Shown piece by piece: positions 8,316-17,014 of a stretch of DNA of 64,000 bases. The DNA is from Allobogoriella deserti. Lineage in GTDB: Bacteria > Actinomycetota > Actinomycetes > Actinomycetales > Actinomycetaceae. The stretch spans positions 310,001-374,000 of the forward strand of contig NZ_JBHUEE010000001.1 of the NCBI RefSeq assembly GCF_042680605.1, given 5' to 3'. The translations under genes were made by a program, and so were the position numbers. Under the pieces are notes generated by a model, which saw nothing but the letters and a program-made list of their open reading frames with translations, made no database searches and was not told the origin of the DNA. The number at the start of each line of letters is the position of its first letter. The stretch's first letter is position 1.

Positions 8316-9877
8316 CCACGTTCGAAGCGCCGACCGTCGTGTGGGCGGCCCTGCTGCCCACGCTCCTGGTCGCCGGAGGCGCCGTCGTCGGTGTGCTCAT
8401 CGAGGCGTTCGTCCCGCGCGGGCCGCGGCGGCTGGTCCAGGTCCTGCTGGCGCTGCTGGCCGTGGTCGGGTCCCTGGTGGCGGTGGTGTGGCGCTGGACC
8501 GAGGTGACGGCCGGCAGCCCGCAGCACGTCGTCGGCTCCGCCGTCGTCGAGGACGCGCCCGCGCTCGCCGCCCAGGCGATTCTCGCCGTCGTCGGCTTCG
8601 TCGGGCTGCTGGTGATCGCCGACCGCACCGAGTCGGGGGAGGGGGCCTTCGTCGCCCAGGCAGCGGCCCGGCCCGGCTCCGTGGACGAGGCCGACTCGAC
8701 CCGGGCCGGCCTGGTCCAGACCGAGGTCTATCCGCTCACCATGTTCGCCCTGGCGGGCATGTTCGTCTTCGCCCAGGCCAACGACCTGCTCACGCTGTTC
8801 ATCGCGCTCGAGGTCCTCTCCCTTCCGCTGTACGTCCTCTCCGGGCTCGCGCGGCGCCGGCGGTTGCTGTCGCAGGAAGCGTCGATGAAGTACTTCCTGC
8901 TGGGTGCCTTCGCTTCGGCGTTCATGATCTTCGGCATCGCGCTGCTGTACGGCTACTCCGGAGACATCACCTTCGCCGGTCTGGCGCAGGCGGTGCCGGA
9001 GACCGTGGGCATGGACGGCCTGCTGCTGGCGGGATCGGTGATGGTCGTGGTTGCGCTGTTGTTCAAGGTGGGGGCCGTCCCGTTCCACGCCTGGACCCCC
9101 GACGTGTACACCGGAGCGCCGACGCCGGTGACGGGCTTCATGGCGGCCGCGACCAAGCTCGCCGCCTTCGTCGCCCTGCTGCGGTTCGTCTACGTCGCCC
9201 TGCCGGACATGAGCTGGGACCTGACGCCGTTCTTCTGGGTCATCATCGTCCTGACCATGCTCGTCGGCACCGTGGTCGGCATCGTGCAGACGGACGTCAA
9301 ACGCATGCTGGCGTACTCCTCGATCGCGCACGCGGGCTTCGTGCTCATCGGCGTCGTCGCCCTGGAGCAGATCGCCATCTCCGGTGTGCTGTTCTACCTG
9401 CTCGCCTACGGGCTGGCCACCGTCGGCGCGTTCGCCCTCGTCACCCTGGTGCGCGAGCGCGACCCGGATGGCAACGTCACGGGTGAGGCCACGCACCTGT
9501 CGCAGTGGGCCGGCCTGGGCCGGCGGAACCCTGTCGCCGCCCTGGCGATGACCGTGTTCCTGCTCTCGTTCGCGGGGATCCCGCTCACCGGCGGGTTCAT
9601 CGGAAAGTTCGCGGTGTTCAGCGCCGGCGTCGCCGGCGGGCAGACCCTGCTCGTCGTCCTCGCGGTGCTGGCCTCGGCCGCCACGGCCTTCTTCTACGTC
9701 CGCCTCATCGTGCTCATGTTCTTCACCGAACCCGACGGCGAGACGGTGGCGGCGGTCAGCTCCGAGGGCCTGACCACGGTGGCCGTGGCCGTCTGCGGCG
9801 TGGGCACCCTCCTGCTCGGCGTGCTGCCCGGTCCGGTGCTGGCGCTCGCCGAGCAGGGGGCGACGTTCCTGCCGTGA
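8312..9877 (+). CDS. nuoN: NADH-quinone oxidoreductase subunit N
   Basis: Third antiporter-like proton-pumping subunit, 521 aa. Typical features are IALEVLSLPLYVLSGLARR, the channel lysine helix LFKVGAVPFHAWTPDVYTGAP and the segment MLAYSSIAHAGFVLIG. A poorly hydrophobic insert (about residues 100-130, with ESGEGAFVAQAAARPGSVDEA) lies between early helices; such inserts occur in actinobacterial NuoN. GTG at 8312 overlaps the nuoM stop by 4 bp. It is the last complex I gene; a prenyl synthase follows directly. Confidence 0.95.
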   Translation: MTTFEAPTVVWAALLPTLLVAGGAVVGVLIEAFVPRGPRRLVQVLLALLAVVGSLVAVVWRWTEVTAGSPQHVVGSAVVEDAPALAAQAILAVVGFVGLLVIADRTESGEGAFVAQAAARPGSVDEADSTRAGLVQTEVYPLTMFALAGMFVFAQANDLLTLFIALEVLSLPLYVLSGLARRRRLLSQEASMKYFLLGAFASAFMIFGIALLYGYSGDITFAGLAQAVPETVGMDGLLLAGSVMVVVALLFKVGAVPFHAWTPDVYTGAPTPVTGFMAAATKLAAFVALLRFVYVALPDMSWDLTPFFWVIIVLTMLVGTVVGIVQTDVKRMLAYSSIAHAGFVLIGVVALEQIAISGVLFYLLAYGLATVGAFALVTLVRERDPDGNVTGEATHLSQWAGLGRRNPVAALAMTVFLLSFAGIPLTGGFIGKFAVFSAGVAGGQTLLVVLAVLASAATAFFYVRLIVLMFFTEPDGETVAAVSSEGLTTVAVAVCGVGTLLLGVLPGPVLALAEQGATFLP

Positions 9878-9912
9878 CTCGGGCGGTCCCGGCGCCCGGT
9901 ACCGTGCATCCT

Positions 9913-10914
9913 GTGACGACGCCCATGCTCCCGCTCGGCGACCCGCAGCTCGAGGAACGGCTGCAGCCGAAGCTCGACGACGTCGAGGTGCGACTGCGCC
10001 GCGCCGTCGCCGACGGCGACGATCTCGTGGACCCGCCGAGCGGACATCTGGCGGCGGCGGGCGGAAAGCGGCTGCGGCCGTTGCTCACCCTGCTCACCGG
10101 CGAGCTCGGCCGTCCGGGGGACGAGGTCGTCACCGCCGCGGTGGCGGTCGAACTGACTCACCTGTCGACGCTGTACCACGACGACGTCATGGACTCCGCG
10201 TCGCTGCGGCGCGGAGCCCCCGCGGCGCACGAGGTGTGGGGCAACTCGGTGGCCATCCTCACCGGCGACCTGCTCCTCGCCCGCGCTTCGCGCCTGGTGG
10301 CCTCGCTCGGCGCGGAGGCGGTCCGCCGGCACGCCGTGACGTTCGAGCGGCTCTGCCTGGGACAGCTCCACGAGACGTTGGGGCCGGCCGACGGCGAGGA
10401 CCGCGTGGCGCACTACCTGCAGGTGCTGGCCGACAAGACGGGATCGCTCATCGCCGCCGCCGCGCGGTACGGGGCGGACTTCTCCGGAGCCGGCCAGGAG
10501 ACTGCGGACCTGCTGGCCCGGTACGGCGAGAAGGTGGGGGTCGCCTTCCAGCTCGCCGACGACGTCATCGACCTGTCCGCCGACGCCGCGACCACCGGCA
10601 AGACGCCCGGCACCGACCTGCGCGAGGGTGTGGACACCATGCCGGTGCTCCTGCTGCGCCGGCGCGCGGCCACCGGCACCCTCGACCCGGGTGGGCGCAC
10701 ACTCCTCGAGCGCCTCGCCGGCGACCTCGACTCCGACGAGACGCTGCGTGCCGTGGTCGCCGACCTGCGGAACCACGAGGTGGTCGCCGAGGCCCGCGCG
10801 CTCGCCGAGCAATGGGCGCACGACGCCGTCGCCGAGCTCGAGCCGCTGCCGGCGTCACCGGTCAAGGACGCCCTCGTCGCCTTCGCCGACCTCGTCGTCG
10901 ACCGCCTCGCCTAA
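9913..10914 (+). CDS. Long-chain polyprenyl diphosphate synthase
   Basis: Trans-isoprenyl diphosphate synthase of about 333 aa that condenses isopentenyl diphosphate units. Both aspartate-rich motifs are present: DDVMD at residues 90-94 and DDVID at 216-220, plus the substrate-binding GGKRLRP. A bulky residue pattern before the first motif cannot be used confidently to predict chain length. Its place directly after nuoN suggests it makes the menaquinone tail (hepta- to nonaprenyl). GTG at 9913 is chosen to match the usual family N-terminus; GTG at 9874, overlapping the nuoN stop, would add 13 residues and signal coupling, so the start is uncertain. Confidence 0.88.
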   Translation: MTTPMLPLGDPQLEERLQPKLDDVEVRLRRAVADGDDLVDPPSGHLAAAGGKRLRPLLTLLTGELGRPGDEVVTAAVAVELTHLSTLYHDDVMDSASLRRGAPAAHEVWGNSVAILTGDLLLARASRLVASLGAEAVRRHAVTFERLCLGQLHETLGPADGEDRVAHYLQVLADKTGSLIAAAARYGADFSGAGQETADLLARYGEKVGVAFQLADDVIDLSADAATTGKTPGTDLREGVDTMPVLLLRRRAATGTLDPGGRTLLERLAGDLDSDETLRAVVADLRNHEVVAEARALAEQWAHDAVAELEPLPASPVKDALVAFADLVVDRLA

Positions 10915-10950
10915 CCCCAGCACCCGACTCGTCACTTGTGTGCCGAATGG

Positions 10951-11895
10951 TCAATGATGGGCGGGCCTGTCAGCGACCGAACGCAGCATCCGCCGGTGGG
11001 CCAGAACCCCGTCCACGCTGAAGACCGCCACCGCGATCCAGACGATGACGAAGCCGGCCAGCCGTTCGGGCGGCATCGGCTCGTGGAAGAGCAGGACGCC
11101 CACCGCCAGCTGCAGCACGGGCGTGGCGTACTGGAGCATCCCGATCACGCTGAGTCGTAGCCGTTGGGCGGCTGCGGCGAAGAGCAGCAGTGGCACCGCC
11201 GTCGCGGGCCCGGAGAGCATGAGCAAAAGGCTGAACCCCACCTCGCCCCCGAAAGCACCGCGGTCCACGGCGGCGAGGTAGACGAGGAAGCCGGCTGCGG
11301 GCAACGCCAGCACGGCCGTCTCGGCGCCCAGGCCCGGCAGGGCGCCGACGGTGCGGCCCATGCGGTTCTTGACCAGACCGTACATACCGAAGGCGCCGGC
11401 CAGGCACAGCGATATCCAGGGCAACTTGCCGTACCCGACCGCGATGACCACCACCGCCGCCGCACCCAGGCCGCAGGCCGCCCATTGCAGCGGGCGGAGC
11501 CGTTCGCGGAGCACGAGCACCGCGAGCAGGACGGTCACGAGGGGATTGATGAAGTAGCCGAGTGCGGCATCGACCGTGCGGCCGGTGTTCACGCCGTAGA
11601 TGTAGACGAGCCAGTTCGCGGCGATGAACATGCCGGCGAGCGTCACCAGACCGACGGTGCGCGGATGGCGCAGGATCTCCCGCACGGCGTGCATCTGCCG
11701 GGTCACGACGAGCACGACCACACAGAACAGCAGCGCCCAGACGATGCGGTGGGCCACGACCTCGACGGCGCCGGCGCGCTCGAGCATGCGGAAGTAGAGC
11801 GGGATGGCACCCCACAGCAGGTAGGCGCCGAGCCCCATCGCCAGCCCGGTTCGATCCGAGGAGGATGCAGGGGGCACCGGCGAAGGTTCGCACAT
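10951..11895 (-). CDS. rarD: RarD-like EamA-family transporter
   Basis: Integral membrane protein of about 314 aa with ten hydrophobic segments in two EamA (drug/metabolite transporter) repeats. The opening AYLLWGAIPLYFRMLERAGAVEVVAHRIVW and the segment ANWLVYIYGVNTGRTVDAALGYFINPL are typical of RarD proteins, named from chloramphenicol sensitivity phenotypes in other bacteria; the true substrate is not known. ATG at 11895 follows a GGCGAGG stretch; GTG at 11913 would add six residues. It stands alone and is convergent with the prenyl synthase. Confidence 0.85.
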   Translation of the reverse strand: MCEPSPVPPASSSDRTGLAMGLGAYLLWGAIPLYFRMLERAGAVEVVAHRIVWALLFCVVVLVVTRQMHAVREILRHPRTVGLVTLAGMFIAANWLVYIYGVNTGRTVDAALGYFINPLVTVLLAVLVLRERLRPLQWAACGLGAAAVVVIAVGYGKLPWISLCLAGAFGMYGLVKNRMGRTVGALPGLGAETAVLALPAAGFLVYLAAVDRGAFGGEVGFSLLLMLSGPATAVPLLLFAAAAQRLRLSVIGMLQYATPVLQLAVGVLLFHEPMPPERLAGFVIVWIAVAVFSVDGVLAHRRMLRSVADRPAHH

Positions 11896-12013
11896 CAGCG
11901 GCCTCGCCGGCACGGTGTTTCACGTTTCGGCCTCCGGCTGCCGGCCGGTCTCGTCGGGCGGTCGGGGCGGTGTGATCTCGCTCGCCGGCGCGGGACCGGC
12001 GCGGCAGAGCCCA

Positions 12014-12019
12014 TAGACT
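12014..12019 (+). promoter_or_regulatory. -10 box upstream of the ferredoxin reductase gene
   Basis: TAGACT lies about 70 bp before the GTG start at 12088, with no strong -35 hexamer at the expected distance. It implies a leader of roughly 60 nt, unlike the leaderless genes further on. The 192-bp gap between rarD and this gene contains no other clear element. Confidence 0.4.
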
Positions 12020-12087
12020 GGAACGAGGACTTTCCCGCCGTCGGCGTGTCGGTCGACACCTGACGGTCCCGTCGTCGAGAGGTAGTT

Positions 12088-13497
12088 GTGACCGACTCCC
12101 GCCCGCTGAGCGTGGCACTTGTGGGTGCCGGGCCCGCCGGCATCTATGCCGCAGACATCCTGTCCAAGTCGGGCCTCGAGGTCAGCATCGACCTGTTCGA
12201 GCGTCTGCCCGCACCGTTCGGCCTCGTGCGCTACGGCGTCGCGCCCGATCATCCGCGGATCAAGCAGATCGTCGTCGCGCTGTACAAGATCCTCCAGCGT
12301 GGTGACATCCGGCTCGTCGGTAACGTCGAGGTCGGCAAGGACGTCTCGCTGGACGAGCTGCAGAAACACTACGACGCCGTCATCCTCTCCACGGGGTCCG
12401 ACCGGGACGCCCCGCTCGACCTCCCGGGCGTCGACCTCGACGGGTGTTACGGCGGCGCGGACTTCGTCTCCTGGTACGACGGTCACCCCGATGTGCCGCG
12501 CACCTGGCCGCTCGACGCGGAGCAGGTGGCGGTGATCGGCGCCGGGAACGTGGCCCTCGACGTGGCGCGCATGCTGACCAAGCACGTCGAGGACCTCATG
12601 CCCACCGAGATCCCCGAGAACGTCGCCGAAGGCCTGCGCAGCAACCGGGTCACGGACGTGCACCTGTTCGGCCGGCGCGGGCCGGCCCAGGCCAAGTTCA
12701 CCCCGCTCGAGCTGCGTGAGCTCGGACAGGTGCCCGACGTCGATGTCCTCGTCTACGACGAGGACTTCCAGTTTGACGAGGGGTCGGAGGAGGCGATCCG
12801 TGCCTCGAACCAGACCAAGCAGGTGGTCAAGACCCTCATCGACTGGACGCTGAAGGACAAGGACGAGCTCACGGCGTCCCGCCGGATCCACCTGCACTTC
12901 CTGCACCGGCCGGCCGAGATCGTCGGCGACGGCAGGGTCGAGGCCCTCCGGACGGAGCGGACCGAGCTCACCGGTGACGGCAACGCGCGCGGCACCGGCG
13001 AGTTCGTCGACACCCCCGTCCAGGCGGTCTACCGCGCCGTCGGCTACTTCTCCTCCCCGATCCCGGGGGTCCCGTTCGACGAGATCCGCGGTGTCATCCC
13101 GAACATCGAGGGCCGGGTCCTCGGCGAGGACGGCGAGTGGATGTCGGGGCTGTACGCCACCGGCTGGGTCAAGCGAGGTCCGGTCGGGCTCATCGGCTCG
13201 ACGAAGTCCGACGCCCGCCAGACGATCGGGCACTTGGTCGAGGACGCCGAGGCGGGCCGCTTGCAGGCGCGGGCGGACCGGGCGGACGAGATCGGCCACG
13301 ACGCCATGTTGGCCGCGCTCGAGGCGAACGGCGTGCGCTACACCACCTGGCAGGGATGGGAGCTCCTCGACGCCTTCGAGCAGCAGCTCGGCTCCGAGTT
13401 CAACGGTGGGACGACCCGGGAGCGCATCAAGGTCGTCGACCGGGACACCATGACGGCGATCTCCCGTGGCGAGGAGCACGCCGGCCGGTTGTACTGA
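12088..13497 (+). CDS. fprA: Ferredoxin--NADP+ reductase (FprA/adrenodoxin reductase type)
   Basis: FAD- and NADPH-binding flavoprotein that moves electrons between NADPH and ferredoxins or cytochrome P450 partners. The N-terminal Rossmann motif VGAGPAGIYAADIL binds FAD, ERLPAPFGLVRYGVAPDHP is the family signature, and a second motif IGAGNVALDVARML near residue 150 binds NADPH. The C-terminal GWVKRGPVGLIGSTKSDA is also diagnostic. At 469 aa it has full family length. GTG at 12088 follows GAGAGGTAG. No P450 or ferredoxin gene is adjacent, so its partner is unknown. Confidence 0.93.
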   Translation: MTDSRPLSVALVGAGPAGIYAADILSKSGLEVSIDLFERLPAPFGLVRYGVAPDHPRIKQIVVALYKILQRGDIRLVGNVEVGKDVSLDELQKHYDAVILSTGSDRDAPLDLPGVDLDGCYGGADFVSWYDGHPDVPRTWPLDAEQVAVIGAGNVALDVARMLTKHVEDLMPTEIPENVAEGLRSNRVTDVHLFGRRGPAQAKFTPLELRELGQVPDVDVLVYDEDFQFDEGSEEAIRASNQTKQVVKTLIDWTLKDKDELTASRRIHLHFLHRPAEIVGDGRVEALRTERTELTGDGNARGTGEFVDTPVQAVYRAVGYFSSPIPGVPFDEIRGVIPNIEGRVLGEDGEWMSGLYATGWVKRGPVGLIGSTKSDARQTIGHLVEDAEAGRLQARADRADEIGHDAMLAALEANGVRYTTWQGWELLDAFEQQLGSEFNGGTTRERIKVVDRDTMTAISRGEEHAGRLY

Positions 13498-13576
13498 GCC
13501 GGACCCGGGCCGAGGGCTGCCGAGATGTGCCGGTACCGGCGTGCGTCCGCCGCACCCTCACCCGTCGACCCGCCCC

Positions 13577-14557
13577 TCACACGTCGACCCGCCGACGCAG
13601 CCGCCGGAGCTTGGCCGGACCAATCCCGGGGACCTGACTCAGCGCCTCCGCCGTCGGGAACGGTCCGTAGGTGTTCCGCCATGTCAGGATCCGGTCCGCG
13701 ATGGCCCCGCCGACACCGGGCAGCTCCGCGAGCTGTGCGGCGGTGGCGGTGTTGACGTTGACGCGCGTGGACGGGCGCACCAGGGCGGTGACGCCCCGCA
13801 CGATCTGGACCAGCAGGGCGGTCACGAAGACGACGGCGCCGATCGCGGGCCCGCCGACGAACAGCAGCAGCGCGGTCTGCAGGAACGGCACGTACGTCTG
13901 CTCCTGCGGCGGGCCGACCCAGACGGTGCGGCCCTGCGCCTGCCATCCCGGGTCGGCGGGGTCGGGGGCACGGTCACAGGTGAGGGTGACGGTCCCGGAG
14001 CCGGTGGGGAAACTGAACGCCGGGTCGTAGTCCTCGTGGGTACGTCCCCCGGCGACGGACATCCGCAGGTCGGCGCCGTCACTGTCCCGAGCTGTGCAGG
14101 CCACGTCCTCGGTGTGATCCTCCGGTACCCACACCCATCGCGTCTGCCCGGCCGGCAGGTCGAGCGTCGTGGGCTCCGGCATCGTGACCTCCGCCTCCCA
14201 CGTGGTGGCGAGCGAATCCGCCGCGAGGAACAGCATGACGCCGAGGATTCCTACACCGAAGAACATCACGGCCGCGAGCGCGTGGTACCGGCCGTAGCGC
14301 GGGCGCACACGCGGAGGTGTCCGCGCCTCGGGCAGGTCCGTCTCGACGTCGGCGGTGGGCACGCCGGGGTAGGGGCGCAGCGAGAGGTCGCCGGGCAGGA
14401 CCACCGTGACCGCCGGGGCCGCGGCGGATGCCGCGTCCGACGGGCTGTCCGCCGTCTCGCCGGAGGCGTCCGACGGCGTCTCCGGCCGCGATTCGGGCGG
14501 GCCGGAGGCGAGGAGGTCCCGGTACGGGTCCGACGGACCGGCTCCCTCTGCCGACAC
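13577..14557 (-). CDS. Membrane-anchored helix-hairpin-helix protein (ComEA-like C-terminus)
   Basis: A 326-residue protein. About 90 N-terminal residues are acidic and low in complexity, followed by a membrane segment (~91-116), a predicted non-cytoplasmic beta-rich domain with two cysteines (~152 and ~193), a second membrane segment (~224-253) and a C-terminal domain (~265-321) with two helix-hairpin-helix motifs, LAELPGVGGAIADRIL and LSQVPGIGPAKLRRL. The last part resembles the DNA-binding tail of ComEA, but the two-helix topology would place it in the cytoplasm, unlike ComEA. No comEC is nearby. GTG at 14557 follows GGAGGGGGG; longer readings of the frame lack a ribosome site. Function is not established. 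Confidence 0.8.
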   Translation of the reverse strand: MSAEGAGPSDPYRDLLASGPPESRPETPSDASGETADSPSDAASAAAPAVTVVLPGDLSLRPYPGVPTADVETDLPEARTPPRVRPRYGRYHALAAVMFFGVGILGVMLFLAADSLATTWEAEVTMPEPTTLDLPAGQTRWVWVPEDHTEDVACTARDSDGADLRMSVAGGRTHEDYDPAFSFPTGSGTVTLTCDRAPDPADPGWQAQGRTVWVGPPQEQTYVPFLQTALLLFVGGPAIGAVVFVTALLVQIVRGVTALVRPSTRVNVNTATAAQLAELPGVGGAIADRILTWRNTYGPFPTAEALSQVPGIGPAKLRRLRRRVDV

Positions 14558-14765
14558 TGTCCCCCCTCCGACGGCCCCGTGGCACCGGACGGCCTCGGCG
14601 TCCGGACTGCTGCGGCTGGGATCAGCGTAAGCAATCGCCGGTGCGGCCGTCTGCCTCCTCACGTCGGGAACGTGCTCGGCCCCGACAGCGTTGTCCAGGA
14701 CAGAAGCCCGCGGCCAGCTGGTCCGGCCACCGGCACCGACCTGAACGAGGAGGAACCGCGCCACG

Positions 14766-15623
14766 ATGAGTGGTCACCGCAACGGTCTGAAGACCGCGCT
14801 GCTCTTCGGCGCCATGTGGGCGATCCTGCTGTTCGTCGGCGGCATCATCGCGCGCAGTGCGGGCAACTCCATGTTCCTGTGGTTGTTCACCCTGCTGGGG
14901 CTGGGCATGACGTTCTACAGCTACTGGAACTCCGACAAGCTCGCGATCCGCGCCATGGCCGCCCGTCCCGTCAGCGAGATCGAGGCCCCGCAGCTGTACG
15001 CCATGGTCCGCGAGCTCTCCACGGCGGCGCGGCAGCCGATGCCTCGGTTGTACATCTCGCCGACGCAACAGCCCAACGCCTTTGCCACCGGGCGCAACCC
15101 TCGCAACGCTGCCGTCTGCTGCACCGAAGGCATCCTGCGGCTGCTGGAACCGCGTGAGCTGCGTGCCGTGCTGGGCCACGAACTGATGCACGTCTACAAC
15201 CGCGACATCCTCACCTCGTCCGTCGCCTCCGCCGTCGCCGGCATCATCACGTCCGTCTCGCAGTTCCTGCTCTTCTTCGGCGGCGGACGTGAACGGGCCA
15301 ACCCGCTCGCCCTTCTCGCGACTGCACTGCTCGCCCCGATCGCGGCGGCGCTCGTCCAGCTGGCCATCTCGCGTACCCGTGAGTTCGATGCCGACGAGGA
15401 CGGCGCGCGGCTCTCCGGCGACCCGCTCGCACTGGCCTCGGCGCTGCGCAAGATCGAGGCGGGGGCGAACGCCCGGCCCCTCGAGCCGTCTCAGCGCCTG
15501 GAGAACGTCAGCCACATGATGATCGCGAATCCGTTCCGGGGCGGCGGAGCGGCGCGGCTCTTCGCGACCCACCCGCCGATGAAGGACCGGATCGCCCGTC
15601 TGGAGCAGATGGCCGGCTACTGA
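14766..15623 (+). CDS. htpX: HtpX-family membrane zinc metalloprotease
   Basis: M48-type protease thought to degrade damaged membrane proteins. Two hydrophobic segments fill residues ~12-55, the catalytic HELMH (H138, E139, H142) binds zinc, and E206 in REFDADEDGA is the third ligand. Two more hydrophobic stretches lie between. At 285 aa it has normal length. An AGGAGG stretch precedes the ATG by about 12 nt. It is divergent from the helix-hairpin-helix gene across about 208 bp. Confidence 0.94.
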   Translation: MSGHRNGLKTALLFGAMWAILLFVGGIIARSAGNSMFLWLFTLLGLGMTFYSYWNSDKLAIRAMAARPVSEIEAPQLYAMVRELSTAARQPMPRLYISPTQQPNAFATGRNPRNAAVCCTEGILRLLEPRELRAVLGHELMHVYNRDILTSSVASAVAGIITSVSQFLLFFGGGRERANPLALLATALLAPIAAALVQLAISRTREFDADEDGARLSGDPLALASALRKIEAGANARPLEPSQRLENVSHMMIANPFRGGGAARLFATHPPMKDRIARLEQMAGY

Positions 15624-15665
15624 GCGCCCCGCGCCCGTACGGCCGGGCACGGGAGCCGTGCGCTC
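15622..15665. terminator. Possible bidirectional terminator between htpX and yajQ
   Basis: A nested inverted repeat: GAGCGC pairs with GCGCTC, and inside it GCACGG and CCGTGC (15647-15661) form a perfect 6-bp stem with a 3-nt loop. It sits between convergent genes, where a shared terminator is expected. There is no T-run. Confidence 0.4.
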
Positions 15666-15697
15666 TCTCGTCTCCGGCCGACGGACCGACCGGCCGC

Positions 15698-16195
15698 CTA
15701 CCGGTAGTTGACGAACTGCAGCGCGGCGTCGATGTCCCCGGCCTCCTTCAAGAGCGTGATCACAGCCTGGAGGTCGTCCCGGCTCTTCGAACTCACGCGG
15801 ACCTCGTCCCCGGTGACCTGGGTCTTGACGCCCTTGGGGCCCTGGTCACGCACGAGCTTGGTGATCGTCTTCGCGTCCTCCTTGCTCAACCCTTCCTTGA
15901 GGGCCCCGACGAGGCGGAACTCCTTGCCGGAGGCCTTCGGCTCGCCGTCGCCCAGGTCGATCGCCTTGAGCGAGACCCCGCGTCGGATCAGCCTGGTCTG
16001 CAGGACGTCGAGCGCCGCGCGCACGCGCTCCGCGGAGTTGGCCACGATGGTGACAGCGTCGCCGGACAAGGTGATCGACGCCCCGACGCCGCGGAAGTCG
16101 TAGCGCTGCCCGATCTCCTTGTTCGCCTGGTTGACGGCGTTGTCCACCTCCTGCCGGTCGACCTTGCTGACCACGTCGAACGATGAGTCGGCCAT
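15698..16195 (-). CDS. yajQ: YajQ-family nucleotide-binding protein
   Basis: 165-residue protein of the YajQ family, some members of which bind cyclic di-GMP or RNA/tRNA. It matches the family from end to end, with N-terminal SSFDVVSKVDRQEVDNAVNQ and EIGQRYDFRGVGASI, and the C-terminal DDLQAVITLLKE. ATG at 16195 follows AGGAGGAATCG. Its position just before the tRNA-Tyr/Thr/Met cluster, on the opposite strand, is conserved in related genomes. Whether this protein senses cyclic di-GMP cannot be told from sequence. Confidence 0.93.
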   Translation of the reverse strand: MADSSFDVVSKVDRQEVDNAVNQANKEIGQRYDFRGVGASITLSGDAVTIVANSAERVRAALDVLQTRLIRRGVSLKAIDLGDGEPKASGKEFRLVGALKEGLSKEDAKTITKLVRDQGPKGVKTQVTGDEVRVSSKSRDDLQAVITLLKEAGDIDAALQFVNYR

Positions 16196-16288
16196 CGATT
16201 CCTCCTACTCGCGTCGAGCCCTGAGTGATCCCCAGGGTGTGATGATCCTCGCCCCGGACCGATGCGGCGTCGGACCGTGCCGAGTTGC

Positions 16289-16294
16289 TATGGT
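16289..16294 (+). promoter_or_regulatory. -10 box for tRNA-Tyr
   Basis: TATGGT lies 22 bp before the first tRNA-Tyr base, a spacing that suits a short 5' leader. A matching -35 hexamer is weak. Confidence 0.45.
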
Positions 16295-16316
16295 TCCATC
16301 TGCGCTTGATGCGTAC

Positions 16317-16398
16317 GGCGGGTTGCCCGAGCGGCCAAAGGGAGCTGACTGTAAATCAGCCGCGTTACGCTACGCAGGTTCGAATCCTGCACCCGCCA
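16317..16398 (+). tRNA. tRNA-Tyr (GTA)
   Basis: 82-nt class II tRNA with a long variable arm. The acceptor GGCGGGT pairs with ACCCGCC, the anticodon is GTA at 16351-16353 in the loop CTGTAAA, and the T arm contains GGTTCGAATCC. Discriminator base is A; CCA is not encoded. Confidence 0.97.
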
Positions 16399-16531
16399 CG
16401 GACCGGTTCACGGCGAGACTCGCCGTCGAGCCCCCGCCGAGAGCACTGGGTGACCAGGCGCTCGTCAGCGGTGTGAGTGGTCTCACCGGATCTGGTACTC
16501 CCGAGATTTCCCGCGCGGGTGCCCGGCCCGG

Positions 16532-16537
16532 TAGGCT
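16532..16537 (+). promoter_or_regulatory. -10 box for tRNA-Thr
   Basis: TAGGCT ends 10 bp before tRNA-Thr, suggesting that this tRNA has its own start site close to its 5' end. No clear -35 box is visible. Confidence 0.45.
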
Positions 16538-16547
16538 CGTCCGCGCT

Positions 16548-16620
16548 GCCCCGATAGCTCAGTCGGCAGAGCATCTCCATGGTAAGGAGAAGGTCAAGGG
16601 TTCGATTCCCTTTCGGGGCT
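16548..16620 (+). tRNA. tRNA-Thr (GGT)
   Basis: 73-nt tRNA. GCCCCGA pairs with TCGGGGC, the D arm contains AGCTCAGTCGGCAGAGCA, the anticodon loop is ATGGTAA with GGT, and the T loop is GGTTCGATTCC. Discriminator T. CCA is not encoded. Confidence 0.97.
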
Positions 16621-16642
16621 CTGGTCTGACCGTACGTCGTCG

Positions 16643-16648
16643 TACCAT
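16643..16648 (+). promoter_or_regulatory. -10 box for tRNA-Met
   Basis: TACCAT lies 19 bp before tRNA-Met in the 47-bp spacer after tRNA-Thr. It could give a separate transcript for tRNA-Met and rpmG. No convincing -35 box. Confidence 0.35.
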
Positions 16649-16667
16649 CGATGTGCGGGCAGGACGC

Positions 16668-16741
16668 GGCGGGGTAGCTCAGTCGGTAAGAGCGCACGAC
16701 TCATAATCGTGAGGTCGCGGGTTCGAGCCCCGCCCCCGCTA
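16668..16741 (+). tRNA. tRNA-Met (CAT), elongator type
   Basis: 74-nt tRNA with acceptor GGCGGGG pairing with CCCCGCT (first pair G-U), anticodon loop CTCATAA, and T arm GGGTTCGAGCCCC. The D arm and the paired first position fit the elongator rather than the initiator form. rpmG follows 58 bp downstream. Confidence 0.94.
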
Positions 16742-16799
16742 CCGCAGCGACAGCGACCGCACGGTCGCAGATGCTCGAGACGAAACGTGAGGAACCGAC

Positions 16800-16970
16800 G
16801 TGGCCAGCAAGACCGCCGACATCCGCCCCAAGATCACCCTCGCCTGCGAGGTGTGCAAGGAGCGCAACTACATCACCAAGAAGAACCGGCGGAACAACCC
16901 CGACCGGCTTGAGCTGCCCAAGTTCTGCCCGCGCTGCAACGCCAAGACGGCGCACCGCGAGACCCGCTGA
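16800..16970 (+). CDS. rpmG: 50S ribosomal protein L33
   Basis: 56-residue ribosomal protein of the large subunit. This copy is the zinc-binding form: C16/C19 (CEVC) and C43/C46 (CPRC). The body TKKNRRNNPDRLELPKFCPRC is typical of the family. GTG at 16800 follows GAGGAACCG. It probably shares a transcript with tRNA-Met and lies just before a MaoC pair, an order conserved in actinobacteria. Confidence 0.95.
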   Translation: MASKTADIRPKITLACEVCKERNYITKKNRRNNPDRLELPKFCPRCNAKTAHRETR

Positions 16971-17002
16971 GGCAGCACCAGGCTTCGGCCTCGTTCACCC
17001 CA

Positions 17003-17008
17003 TAGCCT
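17003..17008 (+). promoter_or_regulatory. Leaderless -10 box for the first MaoC gene
   Basis: TAGCCT ends 6 nt before the ATG at 17015, so the transcript would begin at or next to the start codon. No ribosome-binding site precedes that ATG. Only 33 bp separate rpmG from the box. Confidence 0.55.
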
Positions 17009-17014
17009 GGGGTG

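Noticed and set aside
13529..13540. Palindrome GCCGGTACCGGC between fprA and the HhH gene, considered as a terminator
   Set aside because: It has no room for a loop beyond four bases and leaves only a 4-bp stem; too weak, though it lies between convergent genes.
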